64,000 bases of DNA from Calothrix anomala FACHB-343 (GCF_014696435.1 NZ_JACJQG010000033.1:1-64000), one strand, 5' to 3'. Positions 26,202 through 36,500 are shown, counted from the stretch's first letter. The notes: generated by a model from the sequence alone, not told the origin. Numbers and translations are program-made.

Positions 26202-27734
26202 CTAATTCCAATTGCCAACTACAGTAAAGGCAGACCAATAATAAGGATGGGATAGTGACAAATTGTCAGGTGCATTGATTTCTGCTGGTAGGGAGACAAG
26301 ATTATTTTCTCCCAAACGTAACTTACCATCCTCTATGCGCACTTCGCCTTTAAGCATGGCTAATTGGGCTTCTCTGAGTGCCAAAGACCTTAAAGATTTA
26401 GCCTTTAACTGATCATAAAATTTAGTCATCAGCGCTAGAGAACCTTCATCGCTGACGTACCACAGACTACCTAGTGCAGTTTTGACTCCAGCTTGGACTG
26501 CTAACCCTGCAAATCCTAATTCGGCTTCATCGTTTCCTAAAGCAGTTGTACAAGCACTCAATACCAACATTTCTACTTTCGGTTCAGCACTCCATTTTAA
26601 TTCCTGAGATAAGCCTCGGAGTTGATTTAAGCGAATTTTCTCATTCCACAACTGAATATAAGACTTACTCAGTTCTCCTGCATTAAATTGTCCGTGGGTT
26701 GCTAGGTGAATAATGCCAAAACGCTGTTTGCTACTGACAGACTTGAGGTTTTCAATGGTAGAAGCTGTGTTTAATAATGACTGAGACTGTCCTTGCCAAA
26801 TTTTATTAGTTAATGTGCTAATTTCTACCCCTGCAAATGGCAATGGTACTTGCTCTTCTGTACTTTCTGATACTCCTACTGCTAAAACTTGGGATTGGGC
26901 GATCGGTGCAAACCGGGTATCTGTGAGGCTGAAGCTAGGTATTAGGGCTACACTGTATTTTTCAATGATGAACTGTTTACCATCATGTAAAGCTGCAATG
27001 GGAAGCGATCGCAAACCGCTATCCATTGAGAAAATTACAGTATTGATTTTGTTAGCTTGTAAAGTAGTTTCAAAAGGTGCAACTATCCATTGATAAAGTT
27101 GTTGGGAACTTTTGAGATAATTATTCTTTTCATTTCTAAAGTTAGTAATTTTTTGACGAAAATCTTGAGCAGTTTTTTGCACAAGATTATGTTTCGCTTC
27201 GGGGATATTCTTACGGATTGGTTCTAGATTGGCGCTGGCACTATTTAAACATTTAGAATTACTAGCAGAACTTTGCGGTGCGCCACTAGGCAGGATAAGA
27301 ATTAAATCCAGTTTGTCTTGTAAAGAAGTTACATACAATATAGCCGCATTTTGTCCAGTTTGCTGACATAAATTTCTTAAAGTATCTGCAATCTCTTTAG
27401 TTGAAGCAATATCTCCATAGAAAGATGTACCAAATCTTTCACCAATTTCTACTGCTTGTAATTCTTCAAATTGTTCAACAGCTTGCTCGACTGGTGCGGA
27501 TTCAAAACTTTTATCAAATACATCGCGGTCAACTTCAATTCCATCCCCATCTGTATTATTTGGTATTTCTTGAGGATCGGGGCCAGTGACATCTGAATTA
27601 TTGATAATTTCCTGATTGTCAGGTAGGGTAGTATCTGATTGATTCAAGGATTGGGCATTAACCGATTTAAAGATAATTAATACTAAAACCACTGATAAGA
27701 AAATGCCCAAGAATGAACGAGGTATTTTCATCAT
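26202..27734 (-). CDS. Secreted CHAT-domain protein (caspase-like protease fold)
   Basis: A 510-residue protein with a signal peptide (basic MMKIPR, hydrophobic LGIFLSVVLVLIIF, cleavage near VNA-QS). After an acidic low-complexity stretch (30-75), the C-terminal half is a CHAT domain with the catalytic pair HLATHGQF (His347) and LSACTTALG (Cys395), both intact, and a FAGLAVQAGVKTALGSLW core. CHAT proteins are cysteine peptidases related to caspases. The signal peptide places this one outside the cytoplasm. It lies 30 bp downstream of a beta-barrel-like gene and is probably co-transcribed with it. No TPR repeats are present, unlike many CHAT proteins. Confidence 0.88.
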   Translation of the reverse strand: MMKIPRSFLGIFLSVVLVLIIFKSVNAQSLNQSDTTLPDNQEIINNSDVTGPDPQEIPNNTDGDGIEVDRDVFDKSFESAPVEQAVEQFEELQAVEIGERFGTSFYGDIASTKEIADTLRNLCQQTGQNAAILYVTSLQDKLDLILILPSGAPQSSASNSKCLNSASANLEPIRKNIPEAKHNLVQKTAQDFRQKITNFRNEKNNYLKSSQQLYQWIVAPFETTLQANKINTVIFSMDSGLRSLPIAALHDGKQFIIEKYSVALIPSFSLTDTRFAPIAQSQVLAVGVSESTEEQVPLPFAGVEISTLTNKIWQGQSQSLLNTASTIENLKSVSSKQRFGIIHLATHGQFNAGELSKSYIQLWNEKIRLNQLRGLSQELKWSAEPKVEMLVLSACTTALGNDEAELGFAGLAVQAGVKTALGSLWYVSDEGSLALMTKFYDQLKAKSLRSLALREAQLAMLKGEVRIEDGKLRLGENNLVSLPAEINAPDNLSLSHPYYWSAFTVVGNWN

Positions 27735-27764
27735 AATATTTTCCTATTGTGTCAGAGATTTAAT

Positions 27765-28772
27765 TTAAAAAGAAATGCCATAACCAATACCAAAAATAAA
27801 GCGAGCGCCATCACCTGCATTTCCTGTAATATCGCTCACTGCTGGTGTTATGACTAAAGGAGTGTTTTTAAATGGTGTAATCGATAATCCTAGAGTTAAA
27901 TCTTGTCCAGTCCATTCGGCGATCGCGTTTACAGGTTGCGCTACTCTTAAGGCTACACTACCAAACACGCCGATAGAATCAACTTTATTATTAATATCAG
28001 ATTCCGAGCGAAATTGACCGCCACCAATACCAACAGATACATAAAGACGACTCAAAGGTTTAGTATCGCTATCTTGGAGGCGAAACATTTTAGTAACTAC
28101 ACCATAAGCGCTTGTACCGCCGTCAGTTTCACCAAAAGTCAACACATTTTTCACGCCAAAAGCTACAGCAAAATCCTCTGGAAGCCGACGATGTAATTTA
28201 AAACTGATAGTACCATCTTGAAGATTATCGAGGTCAACAATACCTAAACTGACATCTAAACCTACAGACTTTTGCGCATCACCGAAACCTATACCAAATC
28301 CAATCACACCATCAGCTGTATCAGTAAAGCGAGTTCGCGATTGTAACCCCAAGCCTACAGCCGCACTTCCCCAAGATTTACCATAAGCTGATGGCGTTTG
28401 AATCGTGACCCCAGGAGATGTTACTGCACCAGTTCTTTTTTTTCTAAATGCGGCGGGGATTCTTTGCGGTTGAAATGGTTTTTGTTCTGGGGAAGTAGGT
28501 TCTATCTGTAAAGGTTGTTGTCCAACTGGCTGTGATGTTGATTCGTTCGTAATTCCCGTTGCTTGAGTTAGATAAAATGGCTCTATCTCTTCAGGGGAAG
28601 GTATGGTGAAAGTTATAGATTCTTTACCAAATTCTTCGGGATTCGGCAGTGCCGAAAAATTTTGTAATTTTTCAATCTTACTAGGGACAAATTCATCCTG
28701 ATAGATAATTTCTGTCGTGTAATTATTACTATTTGTGGTTATAAGCGGGTATTCTCCTAGAAAGTAAAGCAT
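27765..28772 (-). CDS. Putative outer-membrane beta-barrel protein
   Basis: A 335-residue protein. Residues 1-130 are polar and low in complexity. Residues 135-335 alternate hydrophobic and polar residues with many glycines and aromatic ends, as in membrane beta-barrels, and the last residue is Phe (YGISF), the usual outer-membrane barrel terminus. No classical signal peptide is visible at this start (MLYFLGEYPL), so the start may be wrong or export unusual. First gene of a two-gene unit with the secreted CHAT protein. Family not recognised. Confidence 0.6.
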   Translation of the reverse strand: MLYFLGEYPLITTNSNNYTTEIIYQDEFVPSKIEKLQNFSALPNPEEFGKESITFTIPSPEEIEPFYLTQATGITNESTSQPVGQQPLQIEPTSPEQKPFQPQRIPAAFRKKRTGAVTSPGVTIQTPSAYGKSWGSAAVGLGLQSRTRFTDTADGVIGFGIGFGDAQKSVGLDVSLGIVDLDNLQDGTISFKLHRRLPEDFAVAFGVKNVLTFGETDGGTSAYGVVTKMFRLQDSDTKPLSRLYVSVGIGGGQFRSESDINNKVDSIGVFGSVALRVAQPVNAIAEWTGQDLTLGLSITPFKNTPLVITPAVSDITGNAGDGARFIFGIGYGISF

Positions 28773-29105
28773 ATTTATCCTAAGCTCATTAATAATTGGT
28801 CTTGGTGATATTCTTACTATCTAACCAACAAATAGATCGGATTTCGTCCCTTGTAACAATTTGATAGTTTTAATCTAGCATTAGTCTTAATTATTACTCT
28901 GTTAACAACCGTATTTATATTGAAGCTGTTTCTAAAAAATATTCACATGATTGTATATTGCAATACAAAAAAATCTTATTTAAAACCATAACTAAGTGAA
29001 TGAAGCAAATTAAGGTAATAATTTAACTTAGCCACTGAATGTTTTATAATTAGTTATACTGTCAAGCTAAATTAGCCTAATCCTGACAATTAGCCTTATA
29101 TAATC
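28773..29105. other. 333-bp AT-rich divergent promoter region
   Basis: No gene, repeat or clear box is recognisable. It separates the divergent CHAT/barrel unit and the methyltransferase gene. Confidence 0.5.
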
Positions 29106-29747
29106 ATGAATTCAATCAATCTCTGGACTTCTGCAGAACACGCTTTGAGATATCTAGCAAAAGCAGATTCTATACCTCACCGTACTGAAGGGGAAGCAGT
29201 CTTATTAGAACATGTCCCCAAGACTGTAAAGCGAATTCTGGATTTAGGAACTGGTGACGGGCGCTTACTAGGATTACTGAAAATTGAGCGTCCGCAAGCG
29301 CAGAGTATTGCCATTGATTTTTCTGCAACTATGTTAGAAGCGGTTAGAACACGTTTCGCTGACGATTCAACTGTACAAGTAATAGCCCATAACTTAGATC
29401 AACCTTTACCAGAATTAGGTTCTTTTGATGCAGTGGTTTCCAGCTTTGCGATCCACCACCTCAGCGACGATCGCAAACTTTCCCTGTACAGAGAAATTTT
29501 TCAGATATTAGAACCTGGCGGAATTTTTTGCAATTTAGAACATGTGGCTTCACCCACACCAGCATTACATGAACATTTTTTACAACAGCTAGGTATCGCA
29601 CCCGAAAACGACGACCCATCAAATAAACTTTTAGATGTAGAAACACAGCTAAATTGGTTACGCAAAATTGGCTTTACCGATGTGGATTGTTACTGGAAGT
29701 GGCTAGAACTGGCGTTATTAATTGGGGTGAAACCTGACTCAATTTAA
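29106..29747 (+). CDS. Class I SAM-dependent methyltransferase
   Basis: A 213-residue protein with the SAM-binding motif I (ILDLGTGDGRLLGLL, about 41-55), the acidic end of beta-2 (AIDFS), and motif post-II (FDAVVSSFAIHHLSDD). The fold is complete but substrate residues cannot be assigned. ATG start. A Uma2 gene follows 50 bp downstream on the same strand. Confidence 0.85.
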   Translation: MNSINLWTSAEHALRYLAKADSIPHRTEGEAVLLEHVPKTVKRILDLGTGDGRLLGLLKIERPQAQSIAIDFSATMLEAVRTRFADDSTVQVIAHNLDQPLPELGSFDAVVSSFAIHHLSDDRKLSLYREIFQILEPGGIFCNLEHVASPTPALHEHFLQQLGIAPENDDPSNKLLDVETQLNWLRKIGFTDVDCYWKWLELALLIGVKPDSI

Positions 29748-29797
29748 TATTTGAGTGTAGGATGTGAAATGAAGATAACGATTAAAAAGCGATCGCT

Positions 29798-30349
29798 ATG
29801 GTCGTAACTCCAGCAAAGTGGACAATAGAAGAGTACCACCGCATGATTGCAGCCGGTATATTAGACAATCGGCTTGTGGAATTGTTGCAGGGAAAGATTA
29901 TCGAGATGTCACCAGAAGGAGAACCCCACGCCTATTTTAGTAGCGAAGCCGGGGAATATCTCACGCGATTATTAGGCGATCGCGCGACAATTCGTCCAGC
30001 AAAACCAATTACCCTGGTGAATAACTCGGAACCAGAACCAGATATTGCGATCGTCCAACGTTTAGGGCGTGAATATCTTAATCATCATCCTTATGCGGAA
30101 AATATTTTCTGGCTGATTGAATACTCTGATTCCAGCTTAGAAAAAGATTTAGAGATAAAAACTAAAATTTATGCTGAAGCGGAAATTCCAGAGTATTGGG
30201 TAGTGAATTTAAGAAAAAGGCAGCTTGTAGTATTTAGAGATCCCCAAGATGGGGAATATGCTTCTAAATCTACACTTACAGGGGGTACTATTTACCCAGT
30301 AGCATTTCCAGATATAGCTGTTGCAGTAGATTTAATTGTTAGTTCTTAG
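29798..30349 (+). CDS. Uma2 family (DUF820) putative endonuclease
   Basis: A 183-residue protein of the cyanobacteria-rich Uma2 family (PD-(D/E)XK-like fold). Visible features: WTIEEYHRMIAAGILDNRLVELLQGKI (about 8-34), EPEPDIAIV (Asp as the candidate metal ligand), WLIEYSDSSLEKDLEIKTKIYAEAEIPEYWVVNL (about 106-140), which carries the E..K pair. Function in cells is not settled. These genes occur in many scattered copies and move between genomes. Confidence 0.88.
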   Translation: MVVTPAKWTIEEYHRMIAAGILDNRLVELLQGKIIEMSPEGEPHAYFSSEAGEYLTRLLGDRATIRPAKPITLVNNSEPEPDIAIVQRLGREYLNHHPYAENIFWLIEYSDSSLEKDLEIKTKIYAEAEIPEYWVVNLRKRQLVVFRDPQDGEYASKSTLTGGTIYPVAFPDIAVAVDLIVSS

Positions 30350-30406
30350 AACAAAAATACTGATAATTTTAAATAAGTATCAGCCCAATTTGCCATAATA
30401 CCTTGT

Positions 30407-32077
30407 ATGGTATTTCTACATCCGCTTTCAGATTTTATTAACTGCAATTCTCCTATTAGCAACCCATCGCCTAACTATTACTATGAAGGGTATTGTCCGC
30501 AAACTGGGAATTTACTCAGATTACCCCGTACAGCTTTAGTAGAAGCGATCGCTCAAAGTTTAATGCAACAACTAGCCAAAGATGACCTTTATTCCCAAGA
30601 AGGTAAGATGTATGGGGTATTGCTGGTTGAACTACCTACAGGCGAACAGCGCATCATCAAAGCTTTCTCTGGTTTACTGAATGGTTGTAGTGTAGCCGCA
30701 GGTTGGGTTCCGCCAATTCCAGGGCGCGAAGAAGTTGCTGAACAAGAAGCTCAAACTTTGGTGGAATTGGCAGATATCAAACAAGAATTGATTAATTTAC
30801 AGCAAATTCCCCAAAGACAAGAATACGAAAAGCGATCGCAGGAATTTACACAACAATTACAAGCAATGCGCGATCGCCATCGTCAGCGCAAACATCAACG
30901 CCAAGCAGAACGCCAGCACATCTGCAATACAGTCACAGGTGAAGCACTGACTATTGCTTTAGAAAAACTTGATGCAGAAAGCCGTCAGGAGGGAATTGCA
31001 GAACGCCACCTGAAACGCCAGCAAAATCAAGTATTACAGCCGCTTCAGCAGGTAATCAGCGCTGCAGATCAACGGATGCTGGAATTAAAACAGCAGCGCA
31101 AACAGCGATCGCGCCAACTCCAAACGCAAATGCACGCAGCTTATACCCTAATTAATTTTTATGGACAATCGCGATCGCTACAACAATTAATACCATCAGG
31201 ATTACCCACAGGTACAGGGGATTGTTGCGCCCCTAAACTATTACAATATGCAGCGATGCATCATCTCAAACCCTTAGCAATGGCGGAATTTTGGTGGGGT
31301 TCTCCATCAATAACTGGAGATAAAATCCCCGGTGAATTTTACGGTGCTTGTGCAGAACGCTGTCAGCCATTAATGGGATTTTTACTTTCAGGTTTAAAAG
31401 AAGTTAACTCTGCAAATCTCTTATCTATTAATATAGAAAAGGACGAAACACTCTCAATTATTTACGAAGATGAATGGTTAATTGCTATTAATAAACCCGC
31501 AGGATTATTATCAGTTCCCGGACGTTATTTAGATACTCAAGATAGTGTTCTCAGTCGGTTACGCAATATATTACCAGATGGGATGTCACTCAATGCCGTG
31601 CATAGACTGGATCGAGACACTTCTGGTATTTTACTTTTGGCACGCGATCGCCTAACTTATCGCCAACTCAGCCAACAATTTCAGCAACAGCAAGTTAACA
31701 AAATTTATGAAGCTTTACTTTCTGGTATTCTCACTGCTGAGAAAGGTGTAATTGAACTTCCATTATGGGGAAATCCTGATAATCGCCCCTATCAACAAGT
31801 TGATTGGCAATATGGTAAACCCAGCATTACCCATTTTCAAGTAATAGTGAGAGAAGGAAACTATACCCGCGTTGAATTTAAACCCCTAACAGGACGCACC
31901 CATCAAATTAGAGTTCATGCTGCTGATATTCAAGGACTAGCTACACCAATTTTAGGAGATAAGTTATATGAGAATAATAGCCAAGTAAATCGCTTACATC
32001 TCCATGCTAGAGAAATTAACTTTCAGCATCCCCAGTTAGAAGAAACTGTTTATCTACAAATAAAAACGCCATTTTAA
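30407..32077 (+). CDS. RluA-type RNA pseudouridine synthase with long N-terminal extension
   Basis: A 556-residue protein. The C-terminal 215 residues form the RluA catalytic domain: YEDEWLIAINKPAGLLSVPG, the catalytic HRLDRDTSG (Asp in RLD), and LTGRTHQIRVH. The first 340 residues are an extension with a K/Q/R-rich coiled coil (about 120-240) and a GTGDCCAPKLLQYA plus FWWGSP segment that occurs in other cyanobacterial and proteobacterial members. It modifies uridines in rRNA or tRNA; the target is not predictable. Confidence 0.88.
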   Translation: MVFLHPLSDFINCNSPISNPSPNYYYEGYCPQTGNLLRLPRTALVEAIAQSLMQQLAKDDLYSQEGKMYGVLLVELPTGEQRIIKAFSGLLNGCSVAAGWVPPIPGREEVAEQEAQTLVELADIKQELINLQQIPQRQEYEKRSQEFTQQLQAMRDRHRQRKHQRQAERQHICNTVTGEALTIALEKLDAESRQEGIAERHLKRQQNQVLQPLQQVISAADQRMLELKQQRKQRSRQLQTQMHAAYTLINFYGQSRSLQQLIPSGLPTGTGDCCAPKLLQYAAMHHLKPLAMAEFWWGSPSITGDKIPGEFYGACAERCQPLMGFLLSGLKEVNSANLLSINIEKDETLSIIYEDEWLIAINKPAGLLSVPGRYLDTQDSVLSRLRNILPDGMSLNAVHRLDRDTSGILLLARDRLTYRQLSQQFQQQQVNKIYEALLSGILTAEKGVIELPLWGNPDNRPYQQVDWQYGKPSITHFQVIVREGNYTRVEFKPLTGRTHQIRVHAADIQGLATPILGDKLYENNSQVNRLHLHAREINFQHPQLEETVYLQIKTPF

Positions 32078-32426
32078 ATTAATACAATTATGCAATAAAT
32101 AATATACAGTATATTTCAGTTAAGCGCTTTGGGGCATGGCAATGCCAGTGCCCCTACAATCAACGATCATCTATACTTCGCCAACTGGCAATATATAGCT
32201 GTAGCCAGGTAGATTAGGACATCAACCTAATACCAATTCAAATAATGTTTCCGACAGATAAATTCTTTGTAGGGGCACGGCATCCACAATCTGTTGGCAT
32301 ATCAAATATTTTACTGGTGCCGTGCCCCTACTACCCATCTGTCGCGTTCTTTTTTCAAAATGGTATAAGATTGCAATAAAAGGCTTTTAAGTCTGTCAAC
32401 AGTCAACTGTCAACAGCTATACTTTA
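32078..32426. repeat. Spacer with GTAGGGGCAC palindromic elements
   Basis: GTAGGGGCACGGCA (32271-32284) faces TGCCGTGCCCCTAC (32317-32330) across about 32 bp inside a larger imperfect palindrome with TACCAATTC-type ends. A related GCCAGTGCCCCTACAAT piece precedes it at about 32140. No gene. Confidence 0.7.
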
Positions 32427-32912
32427 TCATTTGTATATGATAATTATGGGTGTCACCTTTGGTTGATTGGGATTGCTGAGATTTAATCTATAATGTACTC
32501 TTAAAAATTTGTCATTTCTACCACCTCGGACAGTAACTATATAATTAGCATTTCGCGAAGAGTCTTTGGCAACTTTTTCAATTACTTTATCTTGAATCAA
32601 TTGAGCTTGTTTTAATTTTTGCGGCTGTGCATTAAAGGTTGCCAAACAAAAAACACCTGTGGCATTAGGAAATTTATATACTTGTAAAAAATATTTTTGC
32701 CGATTAACATCAAAAGCAGATGTTAAATATATAGTGCCGCGCTTTTGAGGGGGAATTTTTCTAAAAACTTCTGGTGTTCTTACATGATACTGGCAATTAT
32801 TATCAATAATTGGTTCGCCAGCATTAATAGGTTTTGATATAATTGATATACTAGCTATGAATAAACTTAAACCTGTTAAGCTCAATCCAATAGATTTTAA
32901 GTAAGGGAACAT
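32427..32912 (-). CDS. Secreted hypothetical protein
   Basis: A 161-residue protein from the ATG at 32912 (AGGAG 8 nt upstream). The N-terminus is a signal peptide (hydrophobic IGLSLTGLSLFIASISII, cleavage near INA-GE). The mature part has one Cys near the start (DNNCQYHVRTP) and another in GVFCLATF, possibly a disulfide, and a basic C-terminal half. Family not recognised. It stands alone. Confidence 0.65.
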   Translation of the reverse strand: MFPYLKSIGLSLTGLSLFIASISIISKPINAGEPIIDNNCQYHVRTPEVFRKIPPQKRGTIYLTSAFDVNRQKYFLQVYKFPNATGVFCLATFNAQPQKLKQAQLIQDKVIEKVAKDSSRNANYIVTVRGGRNDKFLRVHYRLNLSNPNQPKVTPIIIIYK

Positions 32913-33004
32913 ATATTTTACTCCTGATTCCATCTCTGGTGACGGAGTAAAATTTTAGCTAGTTCCTTTAACAATTCAAAATTCAAAATTCAAAATTCTC
33001 TCTT

Positions 33005-33044
33005 GGAAAGTTCTGATCGGAGGAAACCTCCGCTCAGACTTTCC
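33005..33044. repeat. Long hairpin repeat (GGAAAGT...CGGAGG type)
   Basis: GGAAAGTTCTGATCGGAGG pairs across AAA with CCTCCGCTCAGACTTTCC, nearly perfect. A cousin with a shorter name sequence is at 59466-59501 (GAAGT..CTGAGCGCCGG). Both look like members of one palindromic repeat family with a diverged stem tip. Confidence 0.7.
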
Positions 33045-33203
33045 GCAAAATTAAAGACATTTTCATTCGGAGATTTAAGCCCTAACTAAAAATCTGCTCA
33101 TTGTAGATGAAGGGATCTTAAAGCCTTGAATGTACGATCAGGTTTTGCATAAGTACTTAAGAGGCGATCGCACTATTCAAAACCTACATTTTTGCTCTTT
33201 GCT

Positions 33204-33674
33204 TTAATCGATTCGACAACGCCCTTCACCATCACAAAGTTGCTGTTGACGCTGGGAAATAATATCTTGTAACTTCGGTCTTCCTGTCAACGCCAGTCGC
33301 CAATCTGCCCAAATTCCATAGAGAAAATCTGCGATCGCGCCTACTATCGGTAACTTAGTAACACTATATACCCAACCTATCCCCAGAACCTCATAAACCC
33401 GGCGAAACACCTCCACATTCTTTACTACCGTTCCATCAGCTAAAACTGCATGGATGCGTCCCATCGCTGTTTCATAGTCAATATTGCCATGTGCTGTTGG
33501 GTTATAGTCATTGTCTGCAATATCCACAAAATTCACTAATCCTCGTCCAGCATCGCGTTTTTGCAGAAAATTCACCTCACGCAGACACAAAGGACATTCA
33601 CCGTCATACAACAGTTCGATTTTCCATGTGGGTGCAGTCTTGGCAATAGAGGATTGAGAATTGAGTGAAGACAT
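33204..33674 (-). CDS. DCC family protein (DUF393, thiol-disulfide oxidoreductase-like)
   Basis: A 156-residue protein with the defining YDGECPLCLREV (about 23-34, the DxxCPLC motif), followed by FVDIAD and a GRIHAVLADG stretch. The family has a thioredoxin-like fold with a CxxC centre; physiological substrate unknown. The start at 33674 has no strong Shine-Dalgarno in view. Confidence 0.88.
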   Translation of the reverse strand: MSSLNSQSSIAKTAPTWKIELLYDGECPLCLREVNFLQKRDAGRGLVNFVDIADNDYNPTAHGNIDYETAMGRIHAVLADGTVVKNVEVFRRVYEVLGIGWVYSVTKLPIVGAIADFLYGIWADWRLALTGRPKLQDIISQRQQQLCDGEGRCRID

Positions 33675-34070
33675 AGAGGCGCTTTTATTAAGATTCTTAT
33701 ACTTATATATATATTGTAGAGAAATTCATCGCCGAAAGAATCGCCGCTTACTGAAAGCCAATGTTGCCAATAGTCCGGGTAAAGCTTGGCATATATATAT
33801 TGATATCTACCGAGACTGCTACACCCATTACTAAAGTCAGCAGTAACCTCGACAAGCCTAACTAAAGACTGCACTAGCTCGTAATTAGCGACTAAACAAA
33901 CACGCTTTGCAGAAGAAAAAACTGAACCATAGAGAAAAAGTTATAGTATTTTTGCAAAAACCTTTAGATATAAATTTTTCTATGCCTATTGAAGTAAATA
34001 CTTATTCACAATTGTTTACAAAGTCGAGTAGAATGACCTTATTCACAGATAAGTATTTTTTCTTATTGAC
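33675..34070. other. 396-bp divergent promoter region upstream of ndhD
   Basis: AT-rich, with two TATATATAT tracts (about 33704 and 33792). No supported gene; an open frame on the minus strand here looks non-coding. Confidence 0.5.
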
Positions 34071-35759
34071 ATGATAGCGGATCGATTTCCCTGGCTTACC
34101 GCGATTGTTCTACTGCCACTGGTTGCTTCCCTGCTTATCCCTGCGCTGCCTGATAAAGATGGCAAACGCGTGCGGTGGTATGCCCTTGGCGTAGGTATCG
34201 CAGACTTTGTTTTAATGTGCTATGCCTTTTGGAAGCATTACGATGCCAGCAGTGCTAGTTTTCAACTCGTGGAAAATTATGCCTGGCTGCCCCAGTTAGG
34301 TCTTAACTGGGCTGTATCGGTCGATGGGCTATCAGTCCCATTGGTACTGCTAGCAGGATTTGTCACCACACTCTCCATGTTTTCTGCGTGGCAAGTCGAT
34401 CGCAGACCAAAACTATTCTACTTTTTAATGTTGGTTCTGTATTCAGCACAGATTGGGGTATTCGTTGCTCAAGACTTGCTGCTGTTCTTCATCATGTGGG
34501 AAGTCGAGCTGATTCCCGTCTACCTCCTCGTCTGTATTTGGGGCGGACAAAAGCGCCGCTACGCAGCAACTAAATTTTTGTTATATACCGCAGCCGCTTC
34601 TATATTTATTCTCGTCGCCGCATTGGCAATGGCGCTCTCCGGTGGCGGTACCATGACTTTTGATATGGCTGCTTTGGGAATGAAAGATTTCCCCCTGGGT
34701 CTAGAACTGTTGCTCTATGCAGGATTATTAATAGCCTTTGGTGTTAAGCTGGCTATTTTCCCGCTCCACACTTGGTTACCTGATGCTCACGGTGAAGCTT
34801 CTGCGCCCGTATCAATGATTTTGGCTGGCGTACTTCTAAAAATGGGTGGATACGGTCTAATTCGCTTAAATTTAGAACTTTTACCCGACGCTCACGTATA
34901 CTTTGCCCCTGTTTTAGCTATCTTAGGTGTTGTTAACATTATCTACGGCGCGCTGAACTCCTTTGCCCAAACCAACATGAAGCGCCGCTTGGCTTATTCC
35001 TCAATTTCCCACATGGGCTTTGTATTGTTGGGAATTGCTTCTTTCACCGATTTGGGAATCAATGGCGCAATGTTGCAGATGATTTCCCACGGTTTGATTG
35101 CTTCAGTCCTGTTCTTCTTAGCAGGTGTGACTTACGACCGTACTCATACAATGGCAATGGAAAGTATGGGCGGTATCGGTCAAGCAATGCCTAAAGTATT
35201 TGCTCTGTTTACCATCGGTGCAATGGCTTCTCTGGCTCTCCCTGGAATGAGCGGCTTTGTCGGCGAGCTTTCGGTATTCGTTGGTGTAACTACTAGCGAT
35301 ATTTACAGTTCGACTTTCTGCACAGTGACAGTTTTCCTCGCGGCTGTGGGCGTAATTCTCACGCCAATCTATCTCCTTTCCATGTTGCGCCAGGTATTTT
35401 ATGGCACTGGTCAAGCGCCTACCTGCGACCTGACAGATGGCGGATTTAAGAATGACGAAGCAGAAGAAGCTGTATGTTTTGGTACAGATTGCGTTCTACC
35501 TACCCAAGCAGTGTATAGAGATGCTAGCCCTCGTGAAGTGTTTATTGCTGCCTGCTTTATCGTGTTAATTATCGGCATTGGCTTTTATCCCAAGGTAGCG
35601 ATGCAGATGTACGATGTGAAGACTGTGGCAATCAATGCTCAGGTACGCGAATCTTACACTGTCATTTCCCAAGCCAATCCCCGGATTTACGCTAGTGGAT
35701 TTTTAGCTCCCCAGATTACAGAACCGGAAATCTCACCAGTTTTGGCAACTATGAAGTAA
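34071..35759 (+). CDS. ndhD: NAD(P)H-quinone oxidoreductase subunit 4 (NdhD)
   Basis: A 562-residue membrane protein with about 14 helices, a proton-pumping antiporter-like subunit of the photosynthetic complex I (NDH-1). Diagnostic parts: [15 protein letters not shown] (TM5 Glu), the [18 protein letters not shown] helix (TM7-8 Lys/His, about 226-243) and the broken-helix MALSGG region. The sequence is closer to NdhD1/D2 (respiratory and cyclic electron flow) than to the CO2-uptake NdhD3/D4, by my reading. ndhF, its usual partner, is not next to it. A HIP1-stem terminator follows. Confidence 0.93.
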   Translation: MIADRFPWLTAIVLLPLVASLLIPALPDKDGKRVRWYALGVGIADFVLMCYAFWKHYDASSASFQLVENYAWLPQLGLNWAVSVDGLSVPLVLLAGFVTTLSMFSAWQVDRRPKLFYFLMLVLYSAQIGVFVAQDLLLFFIMWEVELIPVYLLVCIWGGQKRRYAATKFLLYTAAASIFILVAALAMALSGGGTMTFDMAALGMKDFPLGLELLLYAGLLIAFGVKLAIFPLHTWLPDAHGEASAPVSMILAGVLLKMGGYGLIRLNLELLPDAHVYFAPVLAILGVVNIIYGALNSFAQTNMKRRLAYSSISHMGFVLLGIASFTDLGINGAMLQMISHGLIASVLFFLAGVTYDRTHTMAMESMGGIGQAMPKVFALFTIGAMASLALPGMSGFVGELSVFVGVTTSDIYSSTFCTVTVFLAAVGVILTPIYLLSMLRQVFYGTGQAPTCDLTDGGFKNDEAEEAVCFGTDCVLPTQAVYRDASPREVFIAACFIVLIIGIGFYPKVAMQMYDVKTVAINAQVRESYTVISQANPRIYASGFLAPQITEPEISPVLATMK

Positions 35760-35791
35760 GCTTTTCGACCTCTATTATCTGTTGAAAATGT

Positions 35792-35827
35792 AGCGATCGC
35801 TCTTTGTGGGGCGATCGCTTTTTTTTG
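35792..35827 (+). terminator. Terminator built from two HIP1 octamers
   Basis: AGCGATCGC (35792-35800) pairs with GCGATCGCT (35811-35819), followed by an eight-T run. Both stem arms contain the HIP1 octamer. It ends the ndhD transcript. Confidence 0.85.
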
Positions 35828-36312
35828 CTTATATATCTGTATAAAACATCTATCTATAGATATAAATCCTGAAAAATGCTTTGTTATACCAATTCTCCAA
35901 AATGCAGCAACAGATGCCAGATCAAAAACCCTTGCTATATATGGCTTTCTTAATTTTGAATTTTGAATTTTGAATTTTGAATTGGTATTACCTCTACTTT
36001 TCCCATGAAGGATTGACGGGAATGAATTTAAATATGATATGATTTGTCCTGTGCAAATGTTATGATTTGTAACGTAACTCTAATTTACTCTCTAGTAGAT
36101 TATTTGCTGGCTTAGGCTAAAACAGCTTAATTTAGAGGTATAAAGCCAATTAAATCAAGTAAAATTTTTGCATAAAAGATTTTTGCTTAATAAAGTTAAC
36201 ATTTCGTTAACTAATGGTTCATATATATTTAAATTCAGAATTTTTCGGAATTACTGAGATAAATATATGAAATACTGAGCATTAATTTTACTTGAGTTAA
36301 GAGGAATAATAC

Positions 36313-36434
36313 TAAGCTAATGCGCGTCTAAATTGCATAACTACTAATAAGGGCTGTCAACAGTCAACAGTCAACAGTCAACAGCCAACAGTCAACAGCC
36401 CTCACTATGGATTGTGCAACTTAAAAGCAGAATA
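36313..36434. repeat. Conserved repeat with a heptamer core, copy A
   Basis: Two conserved flanks (TAAGCTAATGC...TAATAAGGGCTGT, and CAGCCCTCAC...AAAAGCAGAATA) enclose about six GTCAACA heptamers. The flanks recur, reverse-complemented, at 59186-59293 with about three heptamers. The flanks are more than 90% alike, by eye. Confidence 0.8.
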
Positions 36435-36500
36435 CCTTATCATCCTGAATAGAAGGTAGTCAGTCTTCTTAGTTTCTAGCCATTTTATGGTTTGGGACTA

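Noticed and set aside
33572-33874. Minus-strand 100-codon ORF upstream of the DCC gene
   Set aside because: It overlaps the DCC gene in another frame, and the sequence upstream reads as non-coding.
36313-36434. The heptamer-core repeat as a CRISPR-like or phage attachment site
   Set aside because: No integrase or spacer diversity; the second copy lies 23 kb away, inverted, with unrelated contents between.
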